NCBI GenBank assembly: GCA_963755825.1
Contig: CAVWLA010000003.1
Coordinates: forward strand, 2,852,001-2,916,000
Reading direction: 5' to 3'
Origin: DATBQN01 sp963755825
GTDB lineage: Bacteria; Acidobacteriota; Thermoanaerobaculia; Multivoradales; UBA5704
DNA length: 64,000 nt
A model generated the notes under the pieces. The model was not told where the DNA came from, did not search any database, and was given only the letters and a program-made list of their open reading frames with translations. Below are positions 33,636 to 42,419 of this stretch, piece by piece. Numbering within the stretch: position 1 is the first letter of the stretch; each line of letters opens with the position of its first letter. The translations under genes and the position numbers were made by a program.

Positions 33636-34385
33636 ATGCGCAACATCCGTCTGCTTTCGATCCTTCTGGTTTCGACCCTGCCGCTCGCAGGAGCCGCGTC
33701 GGCGGCGGACACCGCCGCGAGCGCGGCGTATGGAGAGTCGATCACCGTCCATCTGGTGCCCCTCCTCGGCGGCGGCATCACCGTGGCGAGCGGTCCGCTG
33801 CCGGTCGCCGCGGCCATCGCCTCCCCCGCCACCGACGTCTCGAACACCGCGGTCTCGGTCTCCGTCTCGACGCCGGCGACCGGCCAGATCCTGGCCACCG
33901 GCGTGCTCATCGCCCGCGCCGCGGCGACGCCGCCCTCCGGCGCCGCCGCCACCGCCGACGCCACGGTCGATCATCTGGATGCCGCGGTCCTCGGCGCGCT
34001 GCCGCTCCTCACCCTCTCCGCCGACGTGGTGCGGGCGACGGCGAACGGCGGCTGTGCGTCGGGCACACCGGCGAGCGGCGGCACGGTGCTCACCAACCTG
34101 CGCTTCGGCGGCGCCCTCGGGCTCGGCCTGGTGCCGCCGACCAGCCTGCCGCCGAACACCGTTCTTCTCAACGCCGCGGGGGTCCGCGTCGTGCTCAACG
34201 AGCAGATCCCGACGGTCGTCGATGGCTTCCCGGGGATCGCCGTCAACGCCATCCACATCTCTCTCGACGCCCTGCCGCTCGGCCTCACTCTGGCGACCGG
34301 CGACATCGTCATCGCCCATGCCGAGGCGGCGATCGCCTGCGACGGATCGGGCGGCTCCGGCGGCGGCGGCGGCCCGACCATGTGA
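33636..34385 (+). CDS. Secreted choice-of-anchor-P domain protein
   Basis: A 249-residue exported protein with signal peptide LLSILLVSTLPLAGAASA. The start at ATG 33636 follows GGAGGGA. The mature part is a single choice-of-anchor-P-like domain, clearly paralogous to residues about 35-245 of the 881-residue protein encoded just upstream (shared YGES.(S/T)(V/L)HL.PLLG, ITVASGPLP, VRVVLNEQ, VNAIHISLDALP, GDIVI.HA). It ends in a Gly-rich tail (GGSGGGGGPTM). It has its own promoter, so it is separately regulated. Function is unknown; it could be a stand-alone partner or competitor of the larger protein. Confidence 0.78.
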   Translation: MRNIRLLSILLVSTLPLAGAASAADTAASAAYGESITVHLVPLLGGGITVASGPLPVAAAIASPATDVSNTAVSVSVSTPATGQILATGVLIARAAATPPSGAAATADATVDHLDAAVLGALPLLTLSADVVRATANGGCASGTPASGGTVLTNLRFGGALGLGLVPPTSLPPNTVLLNAAGVRVVLNEQIPTVVDGFPGIAVNAIHISLDALPLGLTLATGDIVIAHAEAAIACDGSGGSGGGGGPTM

Positions 34386-34606
34386 GCCAGCCGGCGGCGG
34401 CGCTTGAATCCGTCGCTTGAATCCATGCCGAGGGCACGGTGCGTAGAACCCTTTGATCGGCCTTGCGGTCGACGTGCTCTTGGAGTTCCTCCTCCTCACC
34501 TCCTGGTCGGCCGTGCCGGGCTGGCCAGGGGGAACCAATTTCCCCATCGCAGCAGAACCGGATGGACGGCGCCGCTCGCTCGCCCGCGCTTCGCTGAGCG
34601 CGCCGC

Positions 34607-36631
34607 TCAGCGCGGCGGCGGCAGAGCGGCGCGGACCGCGACAGCGTAGAGATCGCCGAGCCCGTTGCCCGGCCGCCGCATGGCGGCGACGAGCTCGCGA
34701 TGGGTGGTCGGCCGGGCCGCCGCCGTGGGCAGGCCGCGCTCGCTGGCGAAGACGAGGATCGGCTCGCCGCCGGCGGGCGAGATGACCCGCGGGCTGTAGT
34801 CGCGGGCGGCGCTGTTGATCCGCGGGCCGAGGTTTCTGAGCTTCGACCAGGCGCCATGCCGCCGGTAGCTGACGTAGAGGTCGGCGTCGCCGAGGCTGTC
34901 GTCGTGGCCGAAGGCGCTGACGATGAGATAGCTCTCGTCGGCGGCGACGAAGGCCTCGAGGTTCGTCCACTGGGGACCGTTCACCGCCGGACCGAGGTTC
35001 TCCGGCTCGGCATAGCCGCCGCCCGCCCGCCGCCGCGCCCGCCAGACATCGGCGCCGCCGAGGTTCCCCGGCCGGGTGGAGGTGAAGTAGAGGGTGCCGT
35101 CGCGGGTCGTCGAGGCGAAATGGGCGCTGCCGACGCCGTCGATCGGCGCCGGCAGCGGGCGGGGTGCGCTCCAGCCGCTCGCCGTCCGCGCCAGCGCCCA
35201 CAGGTTGTAGCTGCCGGTGGTGGCGCCGAGGGGACGGTCGGAGACGAAGAACAGCTGGCGCCCGTCGGCCGCGAGCACGGGGTCGAAGTCGCGCCAGGTA
35301 CCCGAGAAGGGCGCCACCGCGGGCGGCGCCCAGCGGCCGCCGGCGGCGCGCGTCAACCAGATCGTGTAGAGCTGCGAGCGCGGCACCGAGCGGTTGAAGA
35401 AGAGCGTCCTCCCGTCGGTATCGAGCTGGCCGCCGAACTCGTCGGCCGCGGTCGAGATCACCCCGGCGCCCAGCCGCCGCGGCTCGGCGGTCGGCGCGAT
35501 GCGGACATCGGCCGCGATCGCGGCCGGAGCGTCCACCGCAGCCTCCGCCGCCGGCTCGCGGGGTGAGCGCTCGTCCGCCGTCGCGACGTTGCCCATCAAG
35601 TTCGCACCGCCGCCCTCGATCGCCGCCAGCGGAACCCGGTAGAGGTTGCCGGAGCCGGAGAGAATGCCGGCGCGGAGCGCGTCGAATCCCCGCGCCGTCA
35701 GCGGGTGCGGCATCGGCACCTCGACGGCGCTCCGCTCGCTGGTGAAATAGAGCCAGCGCCCGTCCGGCGAGAAGCTCGGCGCCGACTCGTTGGCGGCGGT
35801 GTTGATCGGCGGCGGCAGGATCTTCGGCGGCGTCCAGCCGGCGCCCTGCTGAAAGCTCACGTAGAGGTCGGCGCGATCGTAGGGAGCGCCGCCGCCGCGC
35901 AGGCCGTCCGGCCGGCCGGCGCCGGTGAAGACGAGGAGGCGCTGGTCGGGTGCGATCGCCGGCGAGCCCTCGTAGGCGTCGCTGTCGACGGCGGCGAGGT
36001 TCTCGGGGGCGGCGTAGCGGTCGCCGCCGAGCCAGCGGGCGCGCCAGAGATCGAGCCCGCCCTTGCCGCCCGGCCGGCTGGAGGCGAAGTAGAGGGTGCC
36101 GTCGGCGGCGACCGAGGGGCTCTGCTCGGCGGCCGGCGTGTCGACCGGCTCGCCCAAGTCGCGCGGCTCGCTCCAGCCGCCGGCGCCCTTCTCCATCACC
36201 CAGATGTCGGAGTCCGGCGGCGCGCCGGCGCGGGGCGCGCGGCCGGGCACCGGGCGGCTGGAGGAGAAGAACAGGCGGCGGCCGTCGGGCGAGAAGGCCG
36301 GGCTGGCGTCGTCCCAGCGGCCGGAGAAGGGGGCGATCTCGGGCTCGCTCCAGCGATCGCCGCGCCGATGGGTGACGCAGATCACCGTGATCGGCCGGCT
36401 GGTGGTGGTGGGCGAGCGCAGGGTGAAGTAGGCGGTCTCGCCGTCCGGCGCCAGCGCGAAGCCGATCTCGTCGTCCGGCGTCGAGAGGACCCCGGCGCCG
36501 ACCAGCTCGGGCGCCGGCGGTGAGGCGGCAGCCGGCGGCCGCTGCGCCGAGTGGGGAGGCATCGCGGCGCCCAACGTCAGCAGGGAGAGGACGGCGAGGG
36601 CCTTCGAGCGGAAGAGCGGATGGAGTCCCAC
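34607..36631 (-). CDS. Exported double PD40 beta-propeller protein
   Basis: A 674-residue protein starting at GTG 36631, chosen because GAGG lies about eight bases upstream and a signal-like segment follows (SKALAVLSLLTLGAA); an ATG 24 codons later is the alternative. It contains many WD40-like PD40 blades (AFSPDGRRLFFSSSRP, SFSPDGRWLYFTSERS). The protein is an internal duplication: the half starting ELVGAGVLSTPDDEIGFALAPDG aligns with the half starting RRLGAGVISTAADEFGGQLDTDG, and each continues with W.EP/PP..APFSG.W.D. PD40 propellers are usually extracytoplasmic binding scaffolds, as in TolB. The role is unknown. It lies 136 bp downstream of the terminator that follows the Oar-like receptor gene. 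Confidence 0.8.
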   Translation of the reverse strand: MGLHPLFRSKALAVLSLLTLGAAMPPHSAQRPPAAASPPAPELVGAGVLSTPDDEIGFALAPDGETAYFTLRSPTTTSRPITVICVTHRRGDRWSEPEIAPFSGRWDDASPAFSPDGRRLFFSSSRPVPGRAPRAGAPPDSDIWVMEKGAGGWSEPRDLGEPVDTPAAEQSPSVAADGTLYFASSRPGGKGGLDLWRARWLGGDRYAAPENLAAVDSDAYEGSPAIAPDQRLLVFTGAGRPDGLRGGGAPYDRADLYVSFQQGAGWTPPKILPPPINTAANESAPSFSPDGRWLYFTSERSAVEVPMPHPLTARGFDALRAGILSGSGNLYRVPLAAIEGGGANLMGNVATADERSPREPAAEAAVDAPAAIAADVRIAPTAEPRRLGAGVISTAADEFGGQLDTDGRTLFFNRSVPRSQLYTIWLTRAAGGRWAPPAVAPFSGTWRDFDPVLAADGRQLFFVSDRPLGATTGSYNLWALARTASGWSAPRPLPAPIDGVGSAHFASTTRDGTLYFTSTRPGNLGGADVWRARRRAGGGYAEPENLGPAVNGPQWTNLEAFVAADESYLIVSAFGHDDSLGDADLYVSYRRHGAWSKLRNLGPRINSAARDYSPRVISPAGGEPILVFASERGLPTAAARPTTHRELVAAMRRPGNGLGDLYAVAVRAALPPPR

Positions 36632-36760
36632 GCTCCGAGCCTCGCCCGAGCGCCGCCGTGCTGGCAAGGCGCCCGGGACGAGTCGCCGGCGGGGCCGTCC
36701 GAACGGCGGGTCTGGGGAGGGTCGAAGCGGCCGGCGGGGGACGGCGCGGTGGGAGCGGTG

Positions 36761-36801
36761 GAAAAAGCGGGCGGGCCGGAGCGTCACCTCCGGCCCGCCC
36801 G
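36761..36801 (-). terminator. Rho-independent terminator of the Oar-like receptor gene
   Basis: A perfect 14-bp stem (36768-36781 and 36788-36801, CGGGCGGGCCGGAG and its complement) with a six-base loop, followed on the minus strand by CTTTTTCC. It starts 14 bp after the receptor stop codon. Confidence 0.88.
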
Positions 36802-36814
36802 TCTCACGCCCCGA

Positions 36815-39697
36815 TCAGAAGCGGATGCCGGCGGCGAAGCGGTATTCGCGCGCCGTCGGGTAGTCGACGTTCGACACCGCGTTGCCGAAGTTGTTGCCCT
36901 TGATGTAGCCGGTCGGCAGCCCCAGCGCGTCCTTGGGGCTGTTGGGGTCCGGATGCACCGTCGTGTTCCAACCGATCAGCGTCTGGTCGTTGAGGATGTT
37001 CCGCACGTCGAGCTTGAGATACGGGGCGAACGAGCGGAAGACCGGCACGCCGTAGAGCGCCGCGAAGTTGAACGTCGTCCAGGCCTTGAACTCCTGGCTG
37101 CCGCGGGCGCCGAAGAAGAGCGTCTGGGTGCGCGGCGGCGCCGGGTAGCCCGGGTTGAGAGCCTGCTGGACGGAGGTGAGAGGCACCGCCGCCGCCACCA
37201 GCGAGTAGGTGAGCGGCGAGTTGTACTGGCCGAGCAGCGAGAGCGAGAGGTTGCCGGCGCGATGGAGGTCGAGGTCGTAGACGGTCCAGGCGCGGGCGAT
37301 GTCGCGCTCGTAGTCGGAGAGCCGGCCCTCCGGGAAGTCGCGCGCCTTGTCGAAGAGCTCCGGGTACTGGTCGACGCCGGCGGAGGGGAAGGTGTTGGAG
37401 ACCTGGCCCTCATAGTTGCCGTTCTCCTTGAGCTCGTGGGTCCAGTTGCCCTGCAGGCTCCAGCGCGGCGTCAGCGCGGCGCGCCCCTCGAAGAACAGCG
37501 CCTGGTACTCGCGCTTGGGGATGTCGCTGTTCTGGTAGACGACGTTGCTCACCGTCGGGCCGGGGACGCCGTCGATGACGATGTCGGTGGTGCCGGTGCC
37601 GAGGTTGATGAAGCCCTCGACCAGGTTGGTGGTGCGGCGCGCGATGTAGGTGAGGCGGAGGTAGCCGCCGTGCGCCAGCTGCATGCCGGCGGAGAGCGTC
37701 GCCTCGCGGGTCAGCGGCGCGCCGACGTTCTTGGCGAAGCTGGTGTTGGCGGCGCCGCCGCCGGCCTGCAGGAAGACGTAGTTCTTGGGATCGAAGCCCG
37801 GCGCGAAGTCGCGGCCCTGGCCGGCCGGCCCGACGTAGGGTCCGTAGAGATACTCCGGGCTGCTCAGCGAGCCGTTGCTGAAGATGCCGAAGGTGTAGGA
37901 GCCGGCATACTCGGCATAGCTCGCGGCGAGCCGGAACTTGCCGTTCGCCAGCGGGTCGAAGGTGGCGGCGAGGCGGGGCGAGAGGTTGTTGGTGTTGACG
38001 TTCTGGATGCCGCCCGTCGCATGGCTCGAGTCCTTCGTGTAGCGCAGGCCGAGGTTGAACGACCAGTGGTTGTCGAGCCGCCAGTCGTCGTTGACATAGG
38101 CGGCCTGGCTGACGATGGTGCTCTCGGCGCCGCGGTTGGCGATCCACTGCACCAGCGAGGTCTCTCCCGGCGTGAAGACCGGGATGGCGCGGCCGCTCGA
38201 GTCGAGAACGATGTGGCCGTTGGGGTCGACCAGCGGGTCGGTGAGGAAGAGGTAGCCGCTCGCCGACTGGCTGTTGCCGCCGGTGCGGACGTTCTCGAAG
38301 CGCTCGCCGCCGACCTTGAGGTCGTGGCTCCCCGCCGCCTGCAGGAAGTACGACAGGCTGCCGGCGTACTGCTTGTTGTTGCGGCTCTCCGGGTCGGTCG
38401 CGTCGAAGATGGGTGCGTTGTAGACGCAGCTCGCGTTGAACAGCGTCAGGCAGCTGAACGGCGAGTCCTGGATGTCGGTGAGGGTGCCGCCGGCTCCCTC
38501 GAAGCGGAACTTCTTCTGCGAGGCCTGGGCCTCGACGAAGAGCGACGACGAGAGCACCCCGGAGTAGTGGAGGACGCCGAGGGTGTTGGGATAGTGCGGG
38601 TGCACCACGGTGTCGAGGGTGGACGCCTGGGTGTCGGCGCTGACCGACGTGTTCACCCCCTTGGTGTCGTTGTCCGTGTAGGCGGCCTGCAGCGAATGGT
38701 TGTTGCTGAAGTTGGCCGTCAGCTTGCCCTCGTAGCGCCGGTTCTCCGACGTGGCGTCGAACTTGGTGCCGGTCGCGAAGAGGGCGTGCTGGGTGTCGTT
38801 GTCGTCTCCCTGGCCGGCGGCGAAGAACCACAGCTTGTCCTTGATGAGATAGCCGCCGAGGGTCGCCGAGTAGAGCAGGTTGTTCTTGTCCGACCGCTCG
38901 ATCCCCTCCTTGTCCTCGAGCGGCGTGTTGGACTGGAACTTCGGGTTGGTGAGGTCGGTGCGCAGCGAGCCCGAGAAGGTGTTGCCGCCGCTCTTGGTGA
39001 CGGCGTTGACGACGCCGCCGCCGAAGCGGCCGTACTCGGCCGAGATGGCGGAGGAGAGCACCTGCGTCTCCTGCACGGCGTCCTCGATGTAGAGGTCGTC
39101 CGGGTTGCCGAAGACGCTGTCGTTGATGTCGACGCCGTTCAACAGGAAGAGGTTGTCGTACGGCTGGCCGCCGCTGATCTGGATCTGACCGCCGAGCGGC
39201 GTGTTGGTGTTGGCGCCGGGCGCCAGCGCCGCGATGTCGGCGAGGTCGCGCGGGGTGGCGAGCGAGTCGATCGTCTTGCCGGTCAGGTTGGCGCCGACCG
39301 TCGGCCGCTCGAGCACCGACGCCGCGTCGCCGGTGACGAGGATGGTGTCGGTGACCGTCTCCGGCGTCAGCTTGCCGTCCTGCCGGGCGTGGGCGCCCAG
39401 CGGCACCTGCACCTCCGCCCTGAGCGCCTGGAATCCCTGCAGCTCGAAGCGCACCTGATAGCCGCCCGGCGGCAGGCCGCGCAGGATGTAGCCGCCGTTG
39501 CCCTGCGTCACCGTCGTTCGCGAGCCCTGCAGCGCCGGCGAGGTGATGGTGACGAGAACGCCCGGCGCGCCGGAGCCGTCGGCGAGCGTGACGGTTCCTT
39601 CGATCGTCGCGTCGAAGCTTCCCTGGCCGCGCGCCGTGCCGCCCGCTCCCAAGCCGAGGAGCACGACGAGGCAGGCGAGGATCCACTGTCTCTGCAT
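36815..39697 (-). CDS. Oar-like TonB-dependent receptor with carboxypeptidase-regulatory domain
   Basis: A 960-residue outer-membrane protein. The start at ATG 39697 follows GGGAG; signal peptide ILACLVVLLGLGAGGTARG. Residues about 28-105 are a carboxypeptidase-regulatory-like beta sandwich (ATIEGTVTLADGSGAPGVLVTI, GGYILRGLPPGGYQVRFEL). Then come a plug (VGANLTGKTIDSLATPRDLADIAALAPG, NLFLLNGVDINDSVFG, SAISAEYGRFGGGVVNAVTKSGGN) and a large barrel ending EYRFAAGIRF. Proteins of this layout are expanded in Acidobacteria and some Myxococcota and are thought to import large substrates such as peptides or glycans. It is monocistronic, with a terminator and a sigma-54-like promoter upstream. Confidence 0.9.
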   Translation of the reverse strand: MQRQWILACLVVLLGLGAGGTARGQGSFDATIEGTVTLADGSGAPGVLVTITSPALQGSRTTVTQGNGGYILRGLPPGGYQVRFELQGFQALRAEVQVPLGAHARQDGKLTPETVTDTILVTGDAASVLERPTVGANLTGKTIDSLATPRDLADIAALAPGANTNTPLGGQIQISGGQPYDNLFLLNGVDINDSVFGNPDDLYIEDAVQETQVLSSAISAEYGRFGGGVVNAVTKSGGNTFSGSLRTDLTNPKFQSNTPLEDKEGIERSDKNNLLYSATLGGYLIKDKLWFFAAGQGDDNDTQHALFATGTKFDATSENRRYEGKLTANFSNNHSLQAAYTDNDTKGVNTSVSADTQASTLDTVVHPHYPNTLGVLHYSGVLSSSLFVEAQASQKKFRFEGAGGTLTDIQDSPFSCLTLFNASCVYNAPIFDATDPESRNNKQYAGSLSYFLQAAGSHDLKVGGERFENVRTGGNSQSASGYLFLTDPLVDPNGHIVLDSSGRAIPVFTPGETSLVQWIANRGAESTIVSQAAYVNDDWRLDNHWSFNLGLRYTKDSSHATGGIQNVNTNNLSPRLAATFDPLANGKFRLAASYAEYAGSYTFGIFSNGSLSSPEYLYGPYVGPAGQGRDFAPGFDPKNYVFLQAGGGAANTSFAKNVGAPLTREATLSAGMQLAHGGYLRLTYIARRTTNLVEGFINLGTGTTDIVIDGVPGPTVSNVVYQNSDIPKREYQALFFEGRAALTPRWSLQGNWTHELKENGNYEGQVSNTFPSAGVDQYPELFDKARDFPEGRLSDYERDIARAWTVYDLDLHRAGNLSLSLLGQYNSPLTYSLVAAAVPLTSVQQALNPGYPAPPRTQTLFFGARGSQEFKAWTTFNFAALYGVPVFRSFAPYLKLDVRNILNDQTLIGWNTTVHPDPNSPKDALGLPTGYIKGNNFGNAVSNVDYPTAREYRFAAGIRF

Positions 39698-39772
39698 TCT
39701 GGTCTCCCTACGTAGAGACGCCAATGCATCAGGCACCGGCGTGCGAATCACTGTTCGCAACCAAGCCCTAGA

Positions 39773-39787
39773 GCATGCGGAGTGCCA
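39773..39787 (-). promoter_or_regulatory. Candidate sigma-54 promoter for the Oar-like receptor
   Basis: Read on the minus strand, TGGCACTCCGCATGC: a perfect TGGCAC, a ten-base GG-to-GC spacing, and ATGC in place of TTGC. It lies about 75 bp upstream of the receptor start codon. Confidence 0.5.
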
Positions 39788-40156
39788 GTGCGGATATTTC
39801 TAGATCAATTCGCGCAAGACGATTGTTTTCATCGACTTGCGGTTGTTAAGTCGCGGTGCGCCGGAACCCCGCTGATCCATGGGATTGGATCGTTCCGCGG
39901 CGCTCGTCGAGCTTTCGGCCTGTCGCCGGCGACCGCTCACGCAGAGCTGTCGATCGAGCCCGCATCCCCTGCGATCCGTACCGCGGCAGATTCTTGGAGC
40001 CGCGATTCAAGGCCTTGGAGCGCCACCGCCGGCGGCCGCGCGACCGTCCTCGCGGCCGGTCGCCGAGCGTCGATATGCCATGACGACGGGGCGACCTGTC
40101 GGCGGCGCGCTCCGAGCGGCGGCGGGCGCGGGCCGAGCCGAGCGGCGGCCGGGGCT
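39788..40156. other. Intergenic stretch without recognisable gene
   Basis: About 370 bp between the receptor promoter and the end of the helical-repeat gene. The first 60 bases are AT-richer (TGTTTTCATCGACTTGCGGTTGTTAAG) and may hold upstream activator sites for the sigma-54-like promoter. The remainder is GC-rich, has only short open frames of no coding character and shows no repeat or hairpin that I can support. Confidence 0.5.
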
Positions 40157-40807
40157 CTAGGCGCGCTCTGCGCGGCGGGCGTCCGGCGGCGGGGCGCCGT
40201 CGGCGAGCAGCAGATCGGCGGTCTGCAGGAGCAGCGGCAGCGCGGCGCCGAGCCCATGGTCCTCGCGGCGCAGGCAGCCGAGCAGCCGGCGGAGGACGAC
40301 CTCGAGATGGAGATCGACGCCCGCCCGCAGAGCCTGGCCGGCCTTGCTGTAGGCCATGTCGGCGGTGGCGCGCTCGCCGCGCATGCAGCGGGCCTCGGCG
40401 ACCAGGGTCCAGGCCCAGGCGCGGGTGGCGCCCGCGGCGGGCTCGCCGCCGCCGGCGAGCAGCGCGTGGTCGGTGACGTGGAGCGCCAGGCGCGCCAGCG
40501 CCTCCGCCTCGAAGGGGTCTTCGATGAGGAAGGCCGCGCCGCGCTCGAGGAGATGGGCGACGACCTCGACGGTGCGGAAGCGGGGATCCTCCCGCACCGC
40601 CTCCCGCCGCGCGGCGTGCGGCAGCGCCAGCAGAGCGCGCACCGCGGCGGCGGCATCGGCGCGCTCGCGGCGCACCGTCTGGATGGTCGCGGCGAGACGG
40701 GCCGCGAGCTGCGCGGCGCCGGTCGGCCGGCGCTCCTCGTCAGCCGGCGCGGCGACCGTCTCGAGATGGATTCTTTCGTCGCCCAGCGTCGTGCTCTCGG
40801 TTGCCAA
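40157..40807 (-). CDS. Helical-repeat (TPR-like) protein of unknown function
   Basis: A 216-residue soluble, Ala/Leu/Arg-rich all-helical protein. The segment EDPFEAEALARLALHVTDHALLAGG...TRAWAWTLVAEARCMRGERATADMAYSKA has the spacing of TPR-like helical hairpins and resembles short proteins common in Acidobacteria that often accompany HTH or sigma-factor genes. No enzymatic motif is visible. It lies 159 bp downstream of the GH13-like gene on the same strand with no clear ribosome site. Function not recognised. Confidence 0.6.
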   Translation of the reverse strand: MATESTTLGDERIHLETVAAPADEERRPTGAAQLAARLAATIQTVRRERADAAAAVRALLALPHAARREAVREDPRFRTVEVVAHLLERGAAFLIEDPFEAEALARLALHVTDHALLAGGGEPAAGATRAWAWTLVAEARCMRGERATADMAYSKAGQALRAGVDLHLEVVLRRLLGCLRREDHGLGAALPLLLQTADLLLADGAPPPDARRAERA

Positions 40808-40966
40808 GGCCCGCTCCCCTCGCCAGTGCCGCCCGCGCCCGAGCGGCGCGCCGGCGGCGGATCGAGGGGAGCTTGGGCGAGCCGCCGGAGCGCCCGCAAG
40901 GGGCCGAGGGACGAGCCGCGGGCGACGTCGTCCGAGCGGACCGCCGCGCGCTCCGGGACTCGCCGG

Positions 40967-42304
40967 CTAGTGCAGGCTCCAGACGCCGCTGCTGTGCGGC
41001 GGCAGGTGGACGCTGACCTTGCCGCCGGCGGCGTGCGGCGGCGGCACGCCGGGCGAGGTGAAGAGCGGATCGAGGACGCCGTCGACGGCGAAGGGGCCGG
41101 CGTCGGTCGCCGTCTCTCCCAGGTTGTGGACGACGAGGGCGCGGTCCTTCCCGGCGCGGCGGAGGTAGGCGAGGACCGGGCCGTCCCCCGACGCCGGTGC
41201 GAGGAGCTCGAGATCCCCCTTGGCGAGCGCCGCCGAGTTGTGGCGGGCGCGGATGAGGTAGCGGTCGTGGGAGAGGAGCGAGCCCGGATCGGTCCGCTCG
41301 GCGGCGGCGTTCGCCGTCGCCTGGCCGGGCGCGAAGGCGAGCCAGGGCTTGCCGGTGGTGAAGCCGCCGCCGGGCGTCGCGTCCCACGGCATCGGCGTCA
41401 GCCGGCTCGCCTCGCCGGCGCCGCCGCCGGCGGCGAGGCCGAGCTCGTCGCCGTAGTCGAGGAAGGGAGCGCCGGGGAGGGTCAGCAGCACCGCCGCGGC
41501 GCTCTTCTCGCGCGCCAGGTCGCCGCCGAGGAGGGCCGCGGCGCGCGTCCCGGCGGCGTCGGAGAGGAGCGGCGCGTCGATCGCGGCCGTCGCCTCGGTG
41601 CCGCGCGCCAGCTGCGCCAGCCGAATACCGAGCGCGGCCGCCCGCCCCGTCTTCACCGCCTCGACGATCGCCGCCGCCAGCGGCAGGTCGAGGCGCACGG
41701 TGAGCCCCTCGCCGCCGGCGCCGTCGCCGATCAGCGCGATCTCCGGTTTGATGCTCCGCGCGTAGGCCGCGAGCTCGGCGACCGGCCCGCCGCCGGGGAG
41801 CCGAAAGCCGTCGATGCCGTGCCTGAGCCAGGGCCCCAGCAGCCGCTCGGCGTCCGCATGGCCCGCGGCGCCGCCGGACGCTTGGCCGGTGTCGAACGCC
41901 ACGACCACCTTCAGGCCGCGGCGGTGGGCCTCGGCGACGAGGCGATCGAGGTCGGCGTCGGCGCCCGCCGCGCGGGGCGCCGACGGCAGCAGGCAGAGGG
42001 CGTCGGCCCCGAGGTCGGTCGCCGTATTGAAATTGCCGTCGTTGATGTAGTCGAGCTTGGCGGTCAGCCCCTCGAGGTCGCCGACCCCATCGCCGTCGCT
42101 GTCGGCGAAGCTGCGGACGGCGACCTGGTAGATGACGGCGCCGCGAGCCCAGCCGCGATCGCTCTTGGCGACGGCGGTCTTGGGCGTGGCGGACGGCGGA
42201 TCGGCGGCGCGGAGGAGGGCGGGCGAGGCGAGGAGCGAGAGGGTGGCGGCGGCGAGGAGGGCGGCGCGCCGGCGGCGCGGCGCGGGACGATCGATGGCGG
42301 GCAT
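40967..42304 (-). CDS. Secreted GH13 alpha-amylase-like protein lacking catalytic residues
   Basis: A 445-residue exported protein (signal peptide RAALLAAATLSLLASPALLRA). The alpha-amylase fold is clear at the start (GAVIYQVAVRSFADSDGDGVGDLEGLTAKLDYI, as in oligo-1,6-glucosidase-type GH13) and later (AVLLTLPGAPFLDYGDELGL). However, the conserved regions are eroded. Region I (DxVxNH) reads VVAFDTGQ. Region II reads GIDGFRLPGG, so the nucleophile Asp is Pro170. Region III has LIGDG, so the acid/base Glu is Asp194. Region IV (NHD) reads LLSDAAG. It is also shorter than active family members and lacks a normal B domain. It is probably a non-catalytic glucan-binding or regulatory protein rather than an amylase. 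The reading frame is intact, so it is not a simple pseudogene. Confidence 0.8.
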   Translation of the reverse strand: MPAIDRPAPRRRRAALLAAATLSLLASPALLRAADPPSATPKTAVAKSDRGWARGAVIYQVAVRSFADSDGDGVGDLEGLTAKLDYINDGNFNTATDLGADALCLLPSAPRAAGADADLDRLVAEAHRRGLKVVVAFDTGQASGGAAGHADAERLLGPWLRHGIDGFRLPGGGPVAELAAYARSIKPEIALIGDGAGGEGLTVRLDLPLAAAIVEAVKTGRAAALGIRLAQLARGTEATAAIDAPLLSDAAGTRAAALLGGDLAREKSAAAVLLTLPGAPFLDYGDELGLAAGGGAGEASRLTPMPWDATPGGGFTTGKPWLAFAPGQATANAAAERTDPGSLLSHDRYLIRARHNSAALAKGDLELLAPASGDGPVLAYLRRAGKDRALVVHNLGETATDAGPFAVDGVLDPLFTSPGVPPPHAAGGKVSVHLPPHSSGVWSLH

Positions 42305-42316
42305 GCCCGCAGTCTA

Positions 42317-42400
42317 TCGGTACCACCGTCGGTACCACCGTCGGTACCAACGTCGGTCCCAACGCTGGTCCAAGCGCCGGACCGAGCGCCGGTGCCGGCG
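42317..42400. repeat. Decaying 12-bp tandem repeat, seven units
   Basis: Seven consecutive 12-bp units. Two are identical TCGGTACCACCG, then TCGGTACCAACG, TCGGTCCCAACG, CTGGTCCAAGCG, CCGGACCGAGCG and CCGGTGCCGGCG. Divergence grows steadily from left to right. The array fills most of the gap between the CPXCG gene and the GH13-like gene (both minus strand), directly upstream of the latter's start. Confidence 0.88.
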
Positions 42401-42419
42401 AGGGCACCGGCCGCGGCCG

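Noticed and set aside
36551..39715. A 1054-codon open frame antisense to the Oar-like receptor
   Set aside because: Its composition is Arg/Val/Glu/Ala-rich without any domain, and the opposite strand encodes a clear TonB receptor. It is a high-GC shadow frame, as are the long antisense frames over 1384-3579, 42845-45076, 45176-47566, 50069-53023, 52872-55193 and 59922-61937.
39856..40160. Short plus-strand open frames between the receptor and the helical-repeat gene
   Set aside because: Arg/Pro-rich, mutually overlapping and without ribosome sites; no coding character.
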